Shown one piece after another: positions 7,582 through 16,326 of a DNA stretch of 64,000 nt. The position numbers and the translations under genes were made by a program. Position 1 is the stretch's first letter, and every line of letters starts with the position of its first letter. The stretch comes from an uncultured Muribaculaceae bacterium (lineage in GTDB: Bacteria; Bacteroidota; Bacteroidia; Bacteroidales; Muribaculaceae), in the NCBI GenBank assembly GCA_910585285.1, contig CAJUDL010000003.1:1-64000 (forward strand), read 5' to 3'. The notes below the pieces were generated by a model. The model saw only the letters and a program-made list of their open reading frames with translations, did not search any database and had not been told where the DNA came from.

Positions 7582-9135
7582 ATGTCAGATCTAACTACAG
7601 TTGTTGATTGGTCGAGGCTTCAATTCGCCATCACCGCTATCTATCATTGGCTCTTTGTGCCACTCACCCTTGGTCTTTCGGTGATGGTTGCAATCATGGA
7701 GAGCATCTATCTCAAGACAAAGTCTGAAAAATGGCTTCATGCCACCAAATTCTGGATGAGACTTTTCGGAATAAACTTCGCTATCGGAGTTGCCACGGGT
7801 ATCATTCTTGAATTTGAGTTCGGAACTAACTGGAGCAACTATTCCTGGTTTGTAGGAGATATCTTCGGTGCACCGCTTGCCATCGAGGGGATTCTTGCCT
7901 TCTTCATGGAGTCAACCTTCGTGGCAGTCATGTTCTTCGGATGGAACAAGGTAGGACCTCGTTTTCACCTTGCATCTACTTGGCTCACTTCTATAGGGGC
8001 ATCCATATCAGCATTATGGATTCTCGTTGCAAACGCTTGGATGCAATATCCTGTCGGAATGGAATTTGACCCCGAACAGATGCGCAATGTCATGGATAAT
8101 TTCTGGGCTCTATTCTCAGGAATCGCTGTCAATAAATTCCTCCACGCCGTACTAAGCGGTTGGGCACTCTCCGGTGTGTTCGTTATCGGAGTAAGCTGCT
8201 GGTTTTTATGGAAGAAACGCAATGTAGAATTTGCCATACGTTCCATAAAGGTCGGTGCTTGGTTTGGTCTCATTGGGATGTTGCTCACAATGTACACAGG
8301 CGACGGTTCAGCAGTAGAAGTAACAAAACACCAGCCCATGAAACTCGCCGCAATGGAGGGCCTTTATCATGGACATCAGGGACAGAGTCTGGCAGCCGTA
8401 GCAGTTCTCAACCCTGACAAAGAGTGGAACAACGATGAGGATGAGTATCTTTTCGATATCTCATTGCCATATGGCTTGTCAATCCTCGGACGCCACAATC
8501 CACATGCATTCATTCCCGGCATAACGGATATTATCAATGGAGTTGACTTGAATGCAGAGGGAGACACAATAAACACAGTATCATATGCCGAGCGCATCGC
8601 CATGGGTAAAAAGGCTCAGGAAGCGTTACGTCTCTACGGAGAAGCTCGTGAGGCAGGGGATTCCACAGCAATGGCATCATCTCTCGAAACGCTCAAAGAT
8701 AATTATCGCTTCTTCGGATATGGATACTTCAACTCGGTTGATGAAGCCATCCCGCCAGTTGGACTTACATTCGTTATGTTCCGCGTTATGGTAGTTCTCG
8801 GCTCTTATTTCCTGCTTTTCTTCATCGTGGTGCTATTCCTTGTTTACCGCACAACTTTATTGCAACGCAAGACCTGGCTGCAATGGATTGCAATGGTCTC
8901 TGTGCCGTTTATGTGGGTATGCTCTGAGGCAGGATGGGCAGTGGCAGAAGTAGGACGTCAGCCATGGACAGTGCAGGATCTTCTGCCGACAATAGCATCT
9001 GTTTCTGCAGTTCCGGCATCATCCGTAATCGTTACTTTCTGGCTGTTCGCCCTGATATTCACAGTTCTTCTAATCGCAGAAGTCAGCATCATGTGCCGCC
9101 AGATCAGCAAGGAATCAAAGAAAGCCCTTGACTGA
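7582..9135 (+). CDS. cydA: cytochrome bd ubiquinol oxidase subunit I
   Basis: Haem-bearing subunit of the high-affinity bd oxidase in the inner membrane, oxidising menaquinol and reducing oxygen to water. This gives microaerobic respiration or oxygen protection in a gut anaerobe. Diagnostic features are the N-terminal WSRLQFAITAIYHWLFVPLTLG, helix residues around EFGTNW, and the GRQPW motif (EVGRQPWTVQDLLPT) of subunit I. A long hydrophilic stretch of about 130 residues (roughly 240-370) between helices is the quinol-binding Q-loop. At 517 residues it is of the usual length. It is preceded by AACATTA heptamers. Confidence 0.96.
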   Translation: MSDLTTVVDWSRLQFAITAIYHWLFVPLTLGLSVMVAIMESIYLKTKSEKWLHATKFWMRLFGINFAIGVATGIILEFEFGTNWSNYSWFVGDIFGAPLAIEGILAFFMESTFVAVMFFGWNKVGPRFHLASTWLTSIGASISALWILVANAWMQYPVGMEFDPEQMRNVMDNFWALFSGIAVNKFLHAVLSGWALSGVFVIGVSCWFLWKKRNVEFAIRSIKVGAWFGLIGMLLTMYTGDGSAVEVTKHQPMKLAAMEGLYHGHQGQSLAAVAVLNPDKEWNNDEDEYLFDISLPYGLSILGRHNPHAFIPGITDIINGVDLNAEGDTINTVSYAERIAMGKKAQEALRLYGEAREAGDSTAMASSLETLKDNYRFFGYGYFNSVDEAIPPVGLTFVMFRVMVVLGSYFLLFFIVVLFLVYRTTLLQRKTWLQWIAMVSVPFMWVCSEAGWAVAEVGRQPWTVQDLLPTIASVSAVPASSVIVTFWLFALIFTVLLIAEVSIMCRQISKESKKALD

Positions 9136-9182
9136 TTAATTAATCATTAAACATTTCACATTAAACATTAAATTTGATAACG

Positions 9183-10334
9183 ATGACACTCGAATATCTT
9201 CAAAATTACTGGTGGCTTCTCGTTTCCGTACTGGGTGGAATCCTCGTGTTCCTTCTCTTCGTTCAAGGTGGGCAGTCGATGATTCTTTCAGCCGGGTCAG
9301 AAACACGCCGCGACTTGATTGTCAACTCCATGGGTGGCAAATGGGAACTGACCTTCACAACACTCGTTACTTTCGGAGGAGCAGCTTTCGCTTCGTTTCC
9401 TCTTTTCTATTCCACAAGCTTCGGAGGAGCTTACTGGCTCTGGATTCTTATACTTTTCAGTTTCATTGTGCAGGCGGTAAGCTATGAATACCGTCGTAAA
9501 AAAGGGAATGTTTATGGAACAAAAACTTACGACATATTCCTTTTTATAAACGGCTGTGTTGGTTGTGTTCTGCTTGGAGTGGCAGTCTCTATGTTCTTCT
9601 TTGGAGGTGAATTCACAGTGAACCGTGGCAATCTTCTCAATGGGTCGGCTCCTGTAATTTCTCAGTGGGCACCTACACATGGTTTCGAAGCCATCTTCAA
9701 CTGGAAAAACCTCATCCTTGGAGTTGCCGTTCTTTTCCTCGCCCGCACACAGGCATGCCTATATATGATGAACAATATTGCAGATGACCCCTCTTTTTTC
9801 AAGACATTGAAAGCAAAGGCTCTGATCAATGGAGGAATTTTCCTTGTCTTCTTCCTATGGTTCCTCGCAATGCTGCTTACAACCACCGGCTATACCGTAA
9901 TTTCCGACGGCATCCGCACCGTTGATGTTCAGGAAACACCTTTCAAGTATTTCCACAATTATGTTGATATGTGGTGGGCTGGAGCAACTCTGCTCGTTGG
10001 TGTTGTGCTTGTGCTTTTCGGATGGTTTAAATCATGTTTTGCAAAACATTTCACAAAAGGAATCTGGTTTACCGGAATCGGCACATTCATGGTTGTCGCA
10101 TCTCTCTTCTGGGTTGCTGGCTATGGCGACACTGCGTTCTATCCGTCATTGTTAAATCCAATGGATTCTCTCACCATACGCAACGCCTCTTCTTCGGAAT
10201 TCACGCTCAGGACAATGAGCTATGTTTCCATTCTCATACCTTTCGTGCTCGCATATATTGTTTACGTATGGCATTGTATGGACAAAAAGAAACTGACACC
10301 GGAATCACTCGCATCCACCGACCATAAATATTGA
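9183..10334 (+). CDS. cydB: cytochrome bd ubiquinol oxidase subunit II
   Basis: Second subunit of the bd oxidase, stabilising the haems bound by CydA. The 383-residue protein has about eight membrane helices and the usual N-terminus LQNYWWLLVSVLGGILVFLLFVQGGQSM. I chose the ATG at 9183, because the in-frame TTG at 9174 adds only three residues and matches no homologous start that I recall. It follows cydA after a 47-base heptamer-rich spacer. Its TGA stop codon is the first three bases of hairpin element B. Confidence 0.95.
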   Translation: MTLEYLQNYWWLLVSVLGGILVFLLFVQGGQSMILSAGSETRRDLIVNSMGGKWELTFTTLVTFGGAAFASFPLFYSTSFGGAYWLWILILFSFIVQAVSYEYRRKKGNVYGTKTYDIFLFINGCVGCVLLGVAVSMFFFGGEFTVNRGNLLNGSAPVISQWAPTHGFEAIFNWKNLILGVAVLFLARTQACLYMMNNIADDPSFFKTLKAKALINGGIFLVFFLWFLAMLLTTTGYTVISDGIRTVDVQETPFKYFHNYVDMWWAGATLLVGVVLVLFGWFKSCFAKHFTKGIWFTGIGTFMVVASLFWVAGYGDTAFYPSLLNPMDSLTIRNASSSEFTLRTMSYVSILIPFVLAYIVYVWHCMDKKKLTPESLASTDHKY

Positions 10335-10526
10335 AGTGATTTAAACTTTTTTCATCGTTAAGCTTCGTTAAGATTTTGAGGATATTTTCAATATAGAGGA
10401 AGGAACATAGCGGGCTATGCGACTGACGAAATATTGGAAATATACCAAAATATTAATGAAGATTGATGATGAAGAAAACATTTTTTCACTTTTATTGGGT
10501 TTTCGTAAAAAGTTTAAATCACTTCA
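10332..10526 (+). repeat. long hairpin element B after the cyd operon
   Basis: A perfect 20-bp outer stem pairs 10332-10351 with 10507-10526. A 33-base insert (10474-10506) lies only in the right arm. The inner stem pairs about 10351-10394 with 10431-10473 with few mismatches. The loop contains a 31-base core (10399-10429) identical to that of element A at 28 of 31 positions, including CATAGCGGGCTATG. The arms differ in sequence from those of element A but keep the same fold and the same position of the insert. The outer stem begins with the cydB stop codon. Confidence 0.8.
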
Positions 10527-10537
10527 TTGATTTAATC

Positions 10538-10568
10538 TTGATTATACTTCGATAATTGATTAACTTTG
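10538..10568 (+). promoter_or_regulatory. chrA: promoter of the chromate transporter operon
   Basis: TTG at 10538-10540, a 20-base spacer and TAACTTTG at 10561-10568 fit the Bacteroidota -33/-7 pattern. Transcription would start within or just before the hairpin at 10568-10599. Confidence 0.6.
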
Positions 10569-10599
10569 CAGCGCGATTTCATTGAAGAAATCGCGCTGC
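10568..10599 (+). promoter_or_regulatory. 13-bp hairpin in the chrA leader
   Basis: GCAGCGCGATTTC (10568-10580) pairs perfectly with 10587-10599 around a six-base loop. It starts at the -7 box and ends 6 bases before the ATG at 10606. It could stabilise the message, hide the start codon region or, as DNA, bind a dimeric regulator. No T-run follows, so it is not a terminator. Confidence 0.6.
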
Positions 10600-10605
10600 T
10601 TATTT

Positions 10606-11211
10606 ATGGATAATAATCAGAAAAATATTCCTGACGCTGTTGTTGAAATGAAAACGCCGCTTTGGCGTCTGTTCGCTTCATTTTTTAAGATCGGAGCATT
10701 CACATTCGGAGGAGGATGGGCAATGATCTCCATTATAGAACGAGAGATAGTAGACAAATACCACTGGATTGAAAAGGATGATTTTCTTGACCTTCTCGCA
10801 ATCGCTCAGAGCCTTCCAGGCATTCTTGCCGTGAATATAGCCACAGCAATAGGCGACAAATTGCGTGGCACACGCGGAAGCATCATAGCATCTCTCGGCA
10901 CCATCTTACCCTCTTTCCTTATTATTTTGGCTATAGCCATATTCCTCACTCCCGACATGATCAAGAACAACCGCGTGATCTCATCAATTTTCATGGGAAT
11001 ACGTCCGGCAGTGGTCGCCCTGATCATTGCTCCTGTGCTCACTTCAGCCAAGGCTGCCAAGATTGGATGGAAAACAGTCTGGATTCCCCTGCTTGTGGCA
11101 TTCATGATATCAATAGATCAAGGTTTCATCTCAAACCCGATTCTTTACATCATCCTCGGAGCGCTCGGCGGCTTCCTCTTCTGGTGGCTTCCCCGCCGAT
11201 CACGTTCATAG
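10606..11211 (+). CDS. chrA: chromate transporter, short-chain CHR subunit 1
   Basis: Membrane protein of the CHR (chromate ion transporter) family. At 201 residues it is a single CHR domain with the motif FKIGAFTFGGGWAM near residue 25 and QSLPGILAVNIATAIG near 70. Short-chain CHR proteins usually occur as adjacent pairs that together make one transporter. The partner is the next gene. The true substrate may be chromate or another anion. I start at ATG 10606 (MDNNQK), because the in-frame TTG at 10582 lies inside the leader hairpin. The 3' end and the spacer after it are strikingly C-rich. Confidence 0.85.
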   Translation: MDNNQKNIPDAVVEMKTPLWRLFASFFKIGAFTFGGGWAMISIIEREIVDKYHWIEKDDFLDLLAIAQSLPGILAVNIATAIGDKLRGTRGSIIASLGTILPSFLIILAIAIFLTPDMIKNNRVISSIFMGIRPAVVALIIAPVLTSAKAAKIGWKTVWIPLLVAFMISIDQGFISNPILYIILGALGGFLFWWLPRRSRS

Positions 11212-11273
11212 CTGCACCCATCCCCATCACACCCCATACTGCCCCATTCATCCCCATTAACCCCCATTTAAAC
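11212..11273. repeat. CCCCAT-array spacer, G-quadruplex motif on the minus strand
   Basis: The 62-base spacer between the two chr genes holds repeated CCCCAT units spaced about 10 bases apart. The minus strand therefore has five runs of four or more G with loops of 5-6 bases. A similar spacer occurs at 40031-40103. Confidence 0.75.
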
Positions 11274-11879
11274 ATGCAAATCTACCTCAAACTCATATGG
11301 GCATACCTCAAAATCGGCATCTTCGGATTCGGCGGAGGCTATGCAATGCTTTCCCTCGTAGAAAAAGCCGTTGTCGGACCAGGCTGGATCTCGGAAACAA
11401 TGTTTACCGATATCGTTGCAATCTCGCAGATGACTCCCGGTCCCATCGGAATAAACTCTGCAACCTATATCGGATATGTGGCACCGGCGAGTGTTGACCC
11501 CGCGCTTCATGGAATCGGATGGGGTCTTTTAGGCTCAGTTCTTGCAACGCTGGCAGTAACCGTACCGAGTTTCTTCCTTGTGCTCTATAGCGCACACTTC
11601 ATTCGCAGGCATAATGAAAGCGGGGCAGTCAAGGCTGTTTTCTCAGGCTTGCGACCCGTCGTTGTCGGACTGATTGCCTCAGCCGCCATCATGCTGATGA
11701 ATGCCGCCAATTTCAATCCAAACGGAATATCTCGGGAAATGTGGCAAAATATCACGATATGCGCTATTGCCTTCTGTCTGGCATATTTCCCGATTAAATT
11801 AAAGAAAAAATCTATTAAGATACATCCGATACTCATAATTATACTTGCCGGAGTTGCAGGATTCATTCTATATTATTAA
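11274..11879 (+). CDS. chrA: chromate transporter, short-chain CHR subunit 2
   Basis: Second half of the paired CHR transporter, also 201 residues, with matching motifs LKIGIFGFGGGYAML near residue 12 and QMTPGPIGINSATYIGY near 55. The start is ATG 11274 (MQIYLKLIWAY): upstream in-frame codons run through the CCCCAT spacer and give a low-complexity sequence unlike the family. Its stop is 2 bases before folC, so chr-chr-folC is one operon. Confidence 0.85.
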   Translation: MQIYLKLIWAYLKIGIFGFGGGYAMLSLVEKAVVGPGWISETMFTDIVAISQMTPGPIGINSATYIGYVAPASVDPALHGIGWGLLGSVLATLAVTVPSFFLVLYSAHFIRRHNESGAVKAVFSGLRPVVVGLIASAAIMLMNAANFNPNGISREMWQNITICAIAFCLAYFPIKLKKKSIKIHPILIIILAGVAGFILYY

Positions 11880-11881
11880 TC

Positions 11882-13201
11882 ATGGAAAATATTGATAAAC
11901 AATACGAGGAATCACTCGAATTTCTATACTCTCAACTCCCGATGTTTTCACGTGTAGGAGCTGCTGCCTATAAACCCGGACTCGACCGCACGATCGCTCT
12001 TGACAATCTCTTCGGCAATCCACACCGCAAGTTCCGTTCAATACATATAGCCGGCACAAACGGCAAAGGAAGCACATCTCATATGCTTGCTTCCGTTTTG
12101 CAAGCTCACGGCTACAAAACGGCATTATATACATCTCCTCACCTTATCGATTTCAGGGAGCGCATCAGAATTAACGGGAAAATGATTCCAAAGGAGAAGG
12201 TGATAGATTTCACCAAACGTTGGCACGAATCTGACAGCGACATTAATCCATCTTTTTTTGAACTTACCATGACGATGGCTTTCGACTGGTTCGCATCGGA
12301 GAATGTGGATATAGCCGTGATCGAAGTCGGAATGGGAGGACGTCTGGATTCAACAAACATTATCACTCCCATCGCCTCTGCCATAACAAACATCTCTTTT
12401 GATCACACCCAGTTCCTTGGAGATACTCTCGCAAAAATCGCCGGTGAGAAAGCCGGAATAATGAAACCGGGGATAACAACCATCATCGGGGAAGCCACAG
12501 AGGAAACGGAGACAGTTTTCCGTAACCATGCAGTAGCAACAGGCGCGACACTGAAGGAGGCTTACAACACTCCCCTCCTCACCTCGTTTACTCCGGATGA
12601 CGAATGGGGATGGCAATGTTCTTCTCCTATTACAGGCGACTTCCACCTTCCTCTTGCCGGGGAATATCAGAAGAAAAATATCAACACGCTCCTGAACATC
12701 CTCAATATCCTTCCTGATGTCGGAATCGAGCTGAATAAAGAAAAAACACGCGAAGGAATAGAAAAGGTTATTGAAAATACAGGACTTATGGGGCGTTGGA
12801 TGCGAATGTCATCCTCTCCCCTTACAATTTGCGATACCGGTCACAATGAAGCGGGATTGAGATATAATCTCCATCAGTTGAATGAGATTATGCAGAAAAG
12901 GCACAAAACGACACCGGATGCAAAACTGTTTATGATCATCGGCTTTGTTTCCGACAAAGATGTGGATCATATCCTCCCCCTCTTCCCCAAAGACGCAGTG
13001 TATTATATTACTCAGGCTGCAATTCCCCGCGCAATGCCGGTCGATATCCTCGCAGATAAATGCGAAGCAAACGGCTTCACAATTGCCGGCAAATTTGATT
13101 CTGTCAAAGAAGCTGCCGCTGCCGCTACCAATTGCGCAGCCCCCTCCGACGTAATTTATATTGGTGGTTCAACGTTCGTTGTCGCAGACTATCTTAAATA
13201 A
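11882..13201 (+). CDS. folC: folylpolyglutamate/dihydrofolate synthase
   Basis: Mur-ligase-like ATP-dependent enzyme that adds glutamate to dihydropteroate and folates. In 439 residues it has the P-loop GTNGKGS near residue 60, YTSPHL and RIRING, the GMGGRLDSTNI motif and the later TICDTGHNEAG block. It is translationally close to the chromate transporter genes, which are not functionally related as far as known. Its transcript ends at the bidirectional terminator that it shares with RNase G. Confidence 0.93.
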   Translation: MENIDKQYEESLEFLYSQLPMFSRVGAAAYKPGLDRTIALDNLFGNPHRKFRSIHIAGTNGKGSTSHMLASVLQAHGYKTALYTSPHLIDFRERIRINGKMIPKEKVIDFTKRWHESDSDINPSFFELTMTMAFDWFASENVDIAVIEVGMGGRLDSTNIITPIASAITNISFDHTQFLGDTLAKIAGEKAGIMKPGITTIIGEATEETETVFRNHAVATGATLKEAYNTPLLTSFTPDDEWGWQCSSPITGDFHLPLAGEYQKKNINTLLNILNILPDVGIELNKEKTREGIEKVIENTGLMGRWMRMSSSPLTICDTGHNEAGLRYNLHQLNEIMQKRHKTTPDAKLFMIIGFVSDKDVDHILPLFPKDAVYYITQAAIPRAMPVDILADKCEANGFTIAGKFDSVKEAAAAATNCAAPSDVIYIGGSTFVVADYLK

Positions 13202-13234
13202 GTCACAGATTACATTAAATAATTGGAAGACATT

Positions 13235-13262
13235 AAAAGTCCGCACTTTTGTGCGGACTTTT
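13235..13262. terminator. bidirectional terminator between folC and rng
   Basis: AAAAGTCCGCAC (13235-13246) pairs with GTGCGGACTTTT (13251-13262) around a TTTT loop, giving a T-run on either strand. Confidence 0.85.
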
Positions 13263-13298
13263 ATTAAATTCTCCGATATGGAGGAGAAGCTATAAGAA

Positions 13299-14924
13299 TT
13301 AATTCTCTTCTTTATCTCGGTTTTTGAGTCTTACGCGATTCTTGCTCTGACTTGAGCTCATATCGCTTTCTTCTTTGAGATCAATCTCTTTGCCGGATGC
13401 ATCTACCACTCTATATTCAAGATAGGCAAGCGATTCGTCGGGAATCACCTTTACTCCGCGCCCGAAACGCAACTTCCATTTACTATGGAGGGAGAACATC
13501 CCTTTCTTTATGTAGGCTTCTACATATGGATGCACATACAGTTTGAATTTCTTTACCTTGAGATGATCAACAAGATATTCGATTTTTTCTTCAAGCTTGT
13601 CGGTAAACAGTATCGAAGCCTGAACCTCTCCTTTACCAAAACATGAAGGGCATGTTTCACTTGTTGTGATGTCGAGTGCCGGACGAACACGCTGACGGGT
13701 TATTTGCATAAGACCGAATTTGCTTAGAGGCAAAATATTATGACGCGCTCTGTCGTTTGCCATAACCTCACGCATATGGTCATACAATGCCTGGCGGTGT
13801 TCCGGCTTGTTCATATCGATAAAATCGATCACTATAATACCGCCCATGTCGCGAAGTCGCAACTGACGTGCGATCTCATCTGCCGCCTTAAGGTTAACAT
13901 CAAGTGCATTCGATTCCTGATCGGACGATGCTTTACTTCGGTTACCTGAGTTCACATCCACAACATGGAGCGCTTCCGTATGCTCGATAATGATGTATGC
14001 ACCACTCTTGAATGATACTGTTTTGCCAAAACTGCTTTTGATTTGGCGTGTGATGTTGAAATGATCGAAAATAGGAGTATCGCGTGCATATAACTTTACG
14101 ATATCCTTATTCTCCGGTGCTATCAACGACACATAATTCTGAATCTGAGTGAACGCCTCAGCTTCATTTACGTAAATATTCTCAAAATTCGGACTGAAGA
14201 CATCCCTGATCACGCTGACCATGCGTGAATCTTCCTCATAAATCAATGCAGGAGACTGGCTACGCTGCATTTTTGCAATTGAATCTTCCCAGCATTTCAC
14301 CAAAGTGCGCATTTCATGGTTAAGTTCGGCAACACGCTTGTTTTCCGCCGATGTGCGCACTATTACACTGAATCCTTTCGGCTTGATGCTGCTCATAAGC
14401 TGACGCAGCCTGATCTTCTCTTCTGTCGACTTGATTTTCTGAGAAATTGAAATCTTGTCGCCAAAAGGCATCAGCACCATGAATCTGCCGGTGAAGGATA
14501 TTTCCGTTGTCAGACGCGGACCTTTCGAAGAAATAGGTTCTTTTGCGATCTGCACGAGCAACTGCTCGCCGGGAGAGACAACATCGCTGATGGTTCCCTG
14601 CTTGGAAATATCCGGCTCGAGTTTGAATTTTGAAATATTGGGCACCTTTTTCTTGTCAGCCATCGCCTCTGCGATGAACTTGCTGTATGTGCTGAATTGG
14701 GGACCCAGATCGAGATAATGAAGAAAAGCATCTTTCTCATAGCCAACATCAAGGAAGGCGGCGTTAAGACCCGGCATTATCTTTTTCACTTTAGCAAGGT
14801 AAAGATCGCCCACCGCATAAGCGATATTGCGGCTCTCCTTCTGCAGCGACACAAGACGCGAGTCTTCAAGCAAGGCTATTGACACCTCTTCCTGTTGTAC
14901 GTCTACTACTAATTCGCTTTTCAT
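13299..14924 (-). CDS. rng: ribonuclease E/G family protein
   Basis: Endoribonuclease of the RNase E/G family, acting in rRNA maturation and mRNA decay. The 541-residue protein has an S1-like RNA-binding region at the N-terminus (about 38-125, with an insertion). The catalytic metal-binding aspartates lie in VVDVNSGNRS and IDFIDMNKPEHR, and the zinc-link motif CPSCFGKG is near 430. It lacks the long unstructured degradosome tail of RNase E, so it resembles RNase G. It ends in a basic, Ser/Lys-rich tail. It lies downstream of HU and the 29-residue basic protein in the same direction. Confidence 0.92.
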   Translation of the reverse strand: MKSELVVDVQQEEVSIALLEDSRLVSLQKESRNIAYAVGDLYLAKVKKIMPGLNAAFLDVGYEKDAFLHYLDLGPQFSTYSKFIAEAMADKKKVPNISKFKLEPDISKQGTISDVVSPGEQLLVQIAKEPISSKGPRLTTEISFTGRFMVLMPFGDKISISQKIKSTEEKIRLRQLMSSIKPKGFSVIVRTSAENKRVAELNHEMRTLVKCWEDSIAKMQRSQSPALIYEEDSRMVSVIRDVFSPNFENIYVNEAEAFTQIQNYVSLIAPENKDIVKLYARDTPIFDHFNITRQIKSSFGKTVSFKSGAYIIIEHTEALHVVDVNSGNRSKASSDQESNALDVNLKAADEIARQLRLRDMGGIIVIDFIDMNKPEHRQALYDHMREVMANDRARHNILPLSKFGLMQITRQRVRPALDITTSETCPSCFGKGEVQASILFTDKLEEKIEYLVDHLKVKKFKLYVHPYVEAYIKKGMFSLHSKWKLRFGRGVKVIPDESLAYLEYRVVDASGKEIDLKEESDMSSSQSKNRVRLKNRDKEEN

Positions 14925-14975
14925 TCGGTTAATACTACTACGTCCTTTCTCAAGAACGTGCTGTTAAAAGATAAG

Positions 14976-15020
14976 AGGACAAACTCACCATGACCATGGT
15001 GGTCGCGGCAGGTTTGTCCT
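14976..15020 (-). terminator. hairpin between the small basic protein gene and rng
   Basis: AGGACAAAC (14976-14984) pairs with GTTTGTCCT (15012-15020), and an inner CACCATG/CATGGTG stem can extend it. On the minus strand it is followed by CTTATCTTTT, a modest T-rich tail. It may terminate the HU/small-protein transcript or act as a processing site ahead of rng. Confidence 0.5.
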
Positions 15021-15074
15021 TATTTATTATTCTATTTCTATGCGCATAGAACAATCGAGTCGCAAAGACCGCGA

Positions 15075-15164
15075 TTATTTCTTCTTATGACGATTTTTCC
15101 TCAGTCTTTTTTTGCGCTTGTGAGTGGCCATTTTATGACCTTTTCTCTTTTTTCCGCTTGGCAT
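15075..15164 (-). CDS. 29-residue AURKAIP1/COX24 (mS38-like) basic protein
   Basis: A very short, strongly basic protein, MPSGKKRKGHKMATHKRKKR followed by LRKNRHKKK, with ATG at 15164 and TAA at 15075-15077. Nearly identical peptides are conserved across Bacteroidota and are annotated as AURKAIP1/COX24 domain proteins. The mitochondrial relative mS38 is a small-subunit ribosomal protein, so a ribosome role is likely but inferred. It lies between HU and rng on the same strand. Confidence 0.88.
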   Translation of the reverse strand: MPSGKKRKGHKMATHKRKKRLRKNRHKKK

Positions 15165-15221
15165 GATTATTAATGTTAATAATTATACTTTAATTAATTC
15201 TTTTGAATCTCTTCAAAAAGA

Positions 15222-15494
15222 TTATTTAACGTCCTCAAGGAATACTTTAGAGGGCTTGAATGCCGGAACCTTGTGTGCCGGAATTTTGATTGTTGTGTTG
15301 CGAGAAATATTGCGGGCTGTTTTCTCTTTGCGCTCTTTGATAATAAAGCTACCGAAGCCACGGAGATAAACGTTATTACCATTTGCCATGGAATCCTTAA
15401 CAACTTCCATGAATTTCTCAACTGTTGCAAGCACAGCTGCCTTCTCAAGACCTGTGCTGCGGGAGATCTCGTTTACAATATCTGCCTTTGTCAT
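15222..15494 (-). CDS. HU/IHF-family DNA-binding protein
   Basis: A 90-residue nucleoid protein that bends DNA as a dimer. It begins MTKADIVNEISRSTGL, has the RGFGSFIIKERKEKTARN arm entry and the NTTIKIPAHKVPAFKPSK segment typical of HU. It has the usual length and starts at ATG 15494. The next genes downstream on the strand are the small ribosomal-type protein and RNase G. Confidence 0.93.
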   Translation of the reverse strand: MTKADIVNEISRSTGLEKAAVLATVEKFMEVVKDSMANGNNVYLRGFGSFIIKERKEKTARNISRNTTIKIPAHKVPAFKPSKVFLEDVK

Positions 15495-15689
15495 TGTTTT
15501 GATATTTTATCTTTATACACTTTTTTCGTATATTCTTGGTGTCCCAAATGTGCCTAAGCAAATTTGGCAATGCAAATATCGTAATTTTTTTTGAAACCTT
15601 ATATATCTCAGAGTGATTTTCTTATGATTTTGCACGATTTTTATTAAAATTGGGCTGTAATGACTCATTTTTTAGTAGATTTTGAGTCT

Positions 15690-16289
15690 TTATTCCTCAA
15701 TTATAGATACACCGTCAATCTTCAAGAGTTTCCCTGCAATCTCGTCATTCATGCTCTCCGGAAATTCCATTGTCATGCCGCAGGTATTATCAAACGTGCG
15801 TTCAAGAATATTTATATCATTCCCTTTTACAAGACGCATCACTCCCTCCGCCCCGACATATGGAAATACAATTTTAAGTCTTACCATCTTGCGCAATTCC
15901 ATCTTGCCAGCTTCTTCAAGAGCAAGTCGGGCTGCTTCCCTATAGGCTGCGATCAGCCCTGATGTGCCAAGTTTGATTCCTCCGAAATACCTAACGACAA
16001 TCACGAGTACATTCGTCAGCTCAAAACTGTTGATCTGACCTAATATCGGTTTGCCGGCTGTGCCCGAAGGTTCACCATTGTCGTTCAACTGCCATTCCTT
16101 ACGATCAGGACCTATCATATACGCCCAACAGACATGACGGGCATCATGAAACCTGTTTTGGAAACGTTTCACTTCCACCTTGGCTGCTTCTGCATCCGCC
16201 ACCGGTATGGCAAATGAAAGGAACCGGCTCATCTTCTCCTTATATTGAGATTCACCGGCTCCTTTTATCGTGTAGTAGATGTCAGACAT
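15690..16289 (-). CDS. yigZ: YigZ/IMPACT family protein
   Basis: A 199-residue cytoplasmic protein of the IMPACT (UPF0029) family. The N-terminal domain shows the signature NRFHDARHVCWAYMIG, DNGEPSGTAGKPIL and VVRYFGGIKLGTSGL. The C-terminal 60 residues correspond to the ferredoxin-like UPF0029 domain. The precise function is unknown; relatives bind nucleic acid or regulate translation. It lies 37 bases after the DJ-1 gene, likely in one transcript. Confidence 0.9.
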   Translation of the reverse strand: MSDIYYTIKGAGESQYKEKMSRFLSFAIPVADAEAAKVEVKRFQNRFHDARHVCWAYMIGPDRKEWQLNDNGEPSGTAGKPILGQINSFELTNVLVIVVRYFGGIKLGTSGLIAAYREAARLALEEAGKMELRKMVRLKIVFPYVGAEGVMRLVKGNDINILERTFDNTCGMTMEFPESMNDEIAGKLLKIDGVSIIEE

Positions 16290-16326
16290 CTTGAATAATT
16301 ATACTAATATAATATGCGCTGAATTT

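Noticed and set aside
9174..9182. TTG start for cydB
   Set aside because: Adds three residues only; ATG 9183 gives the expected N-terminus.
10606..11879. Chromate transporter broken by a frameshift into two genes
   Set aside because: Both halves have complete starts, stops and matching motifs; paired short-chain CHR genes are a known arrangement.
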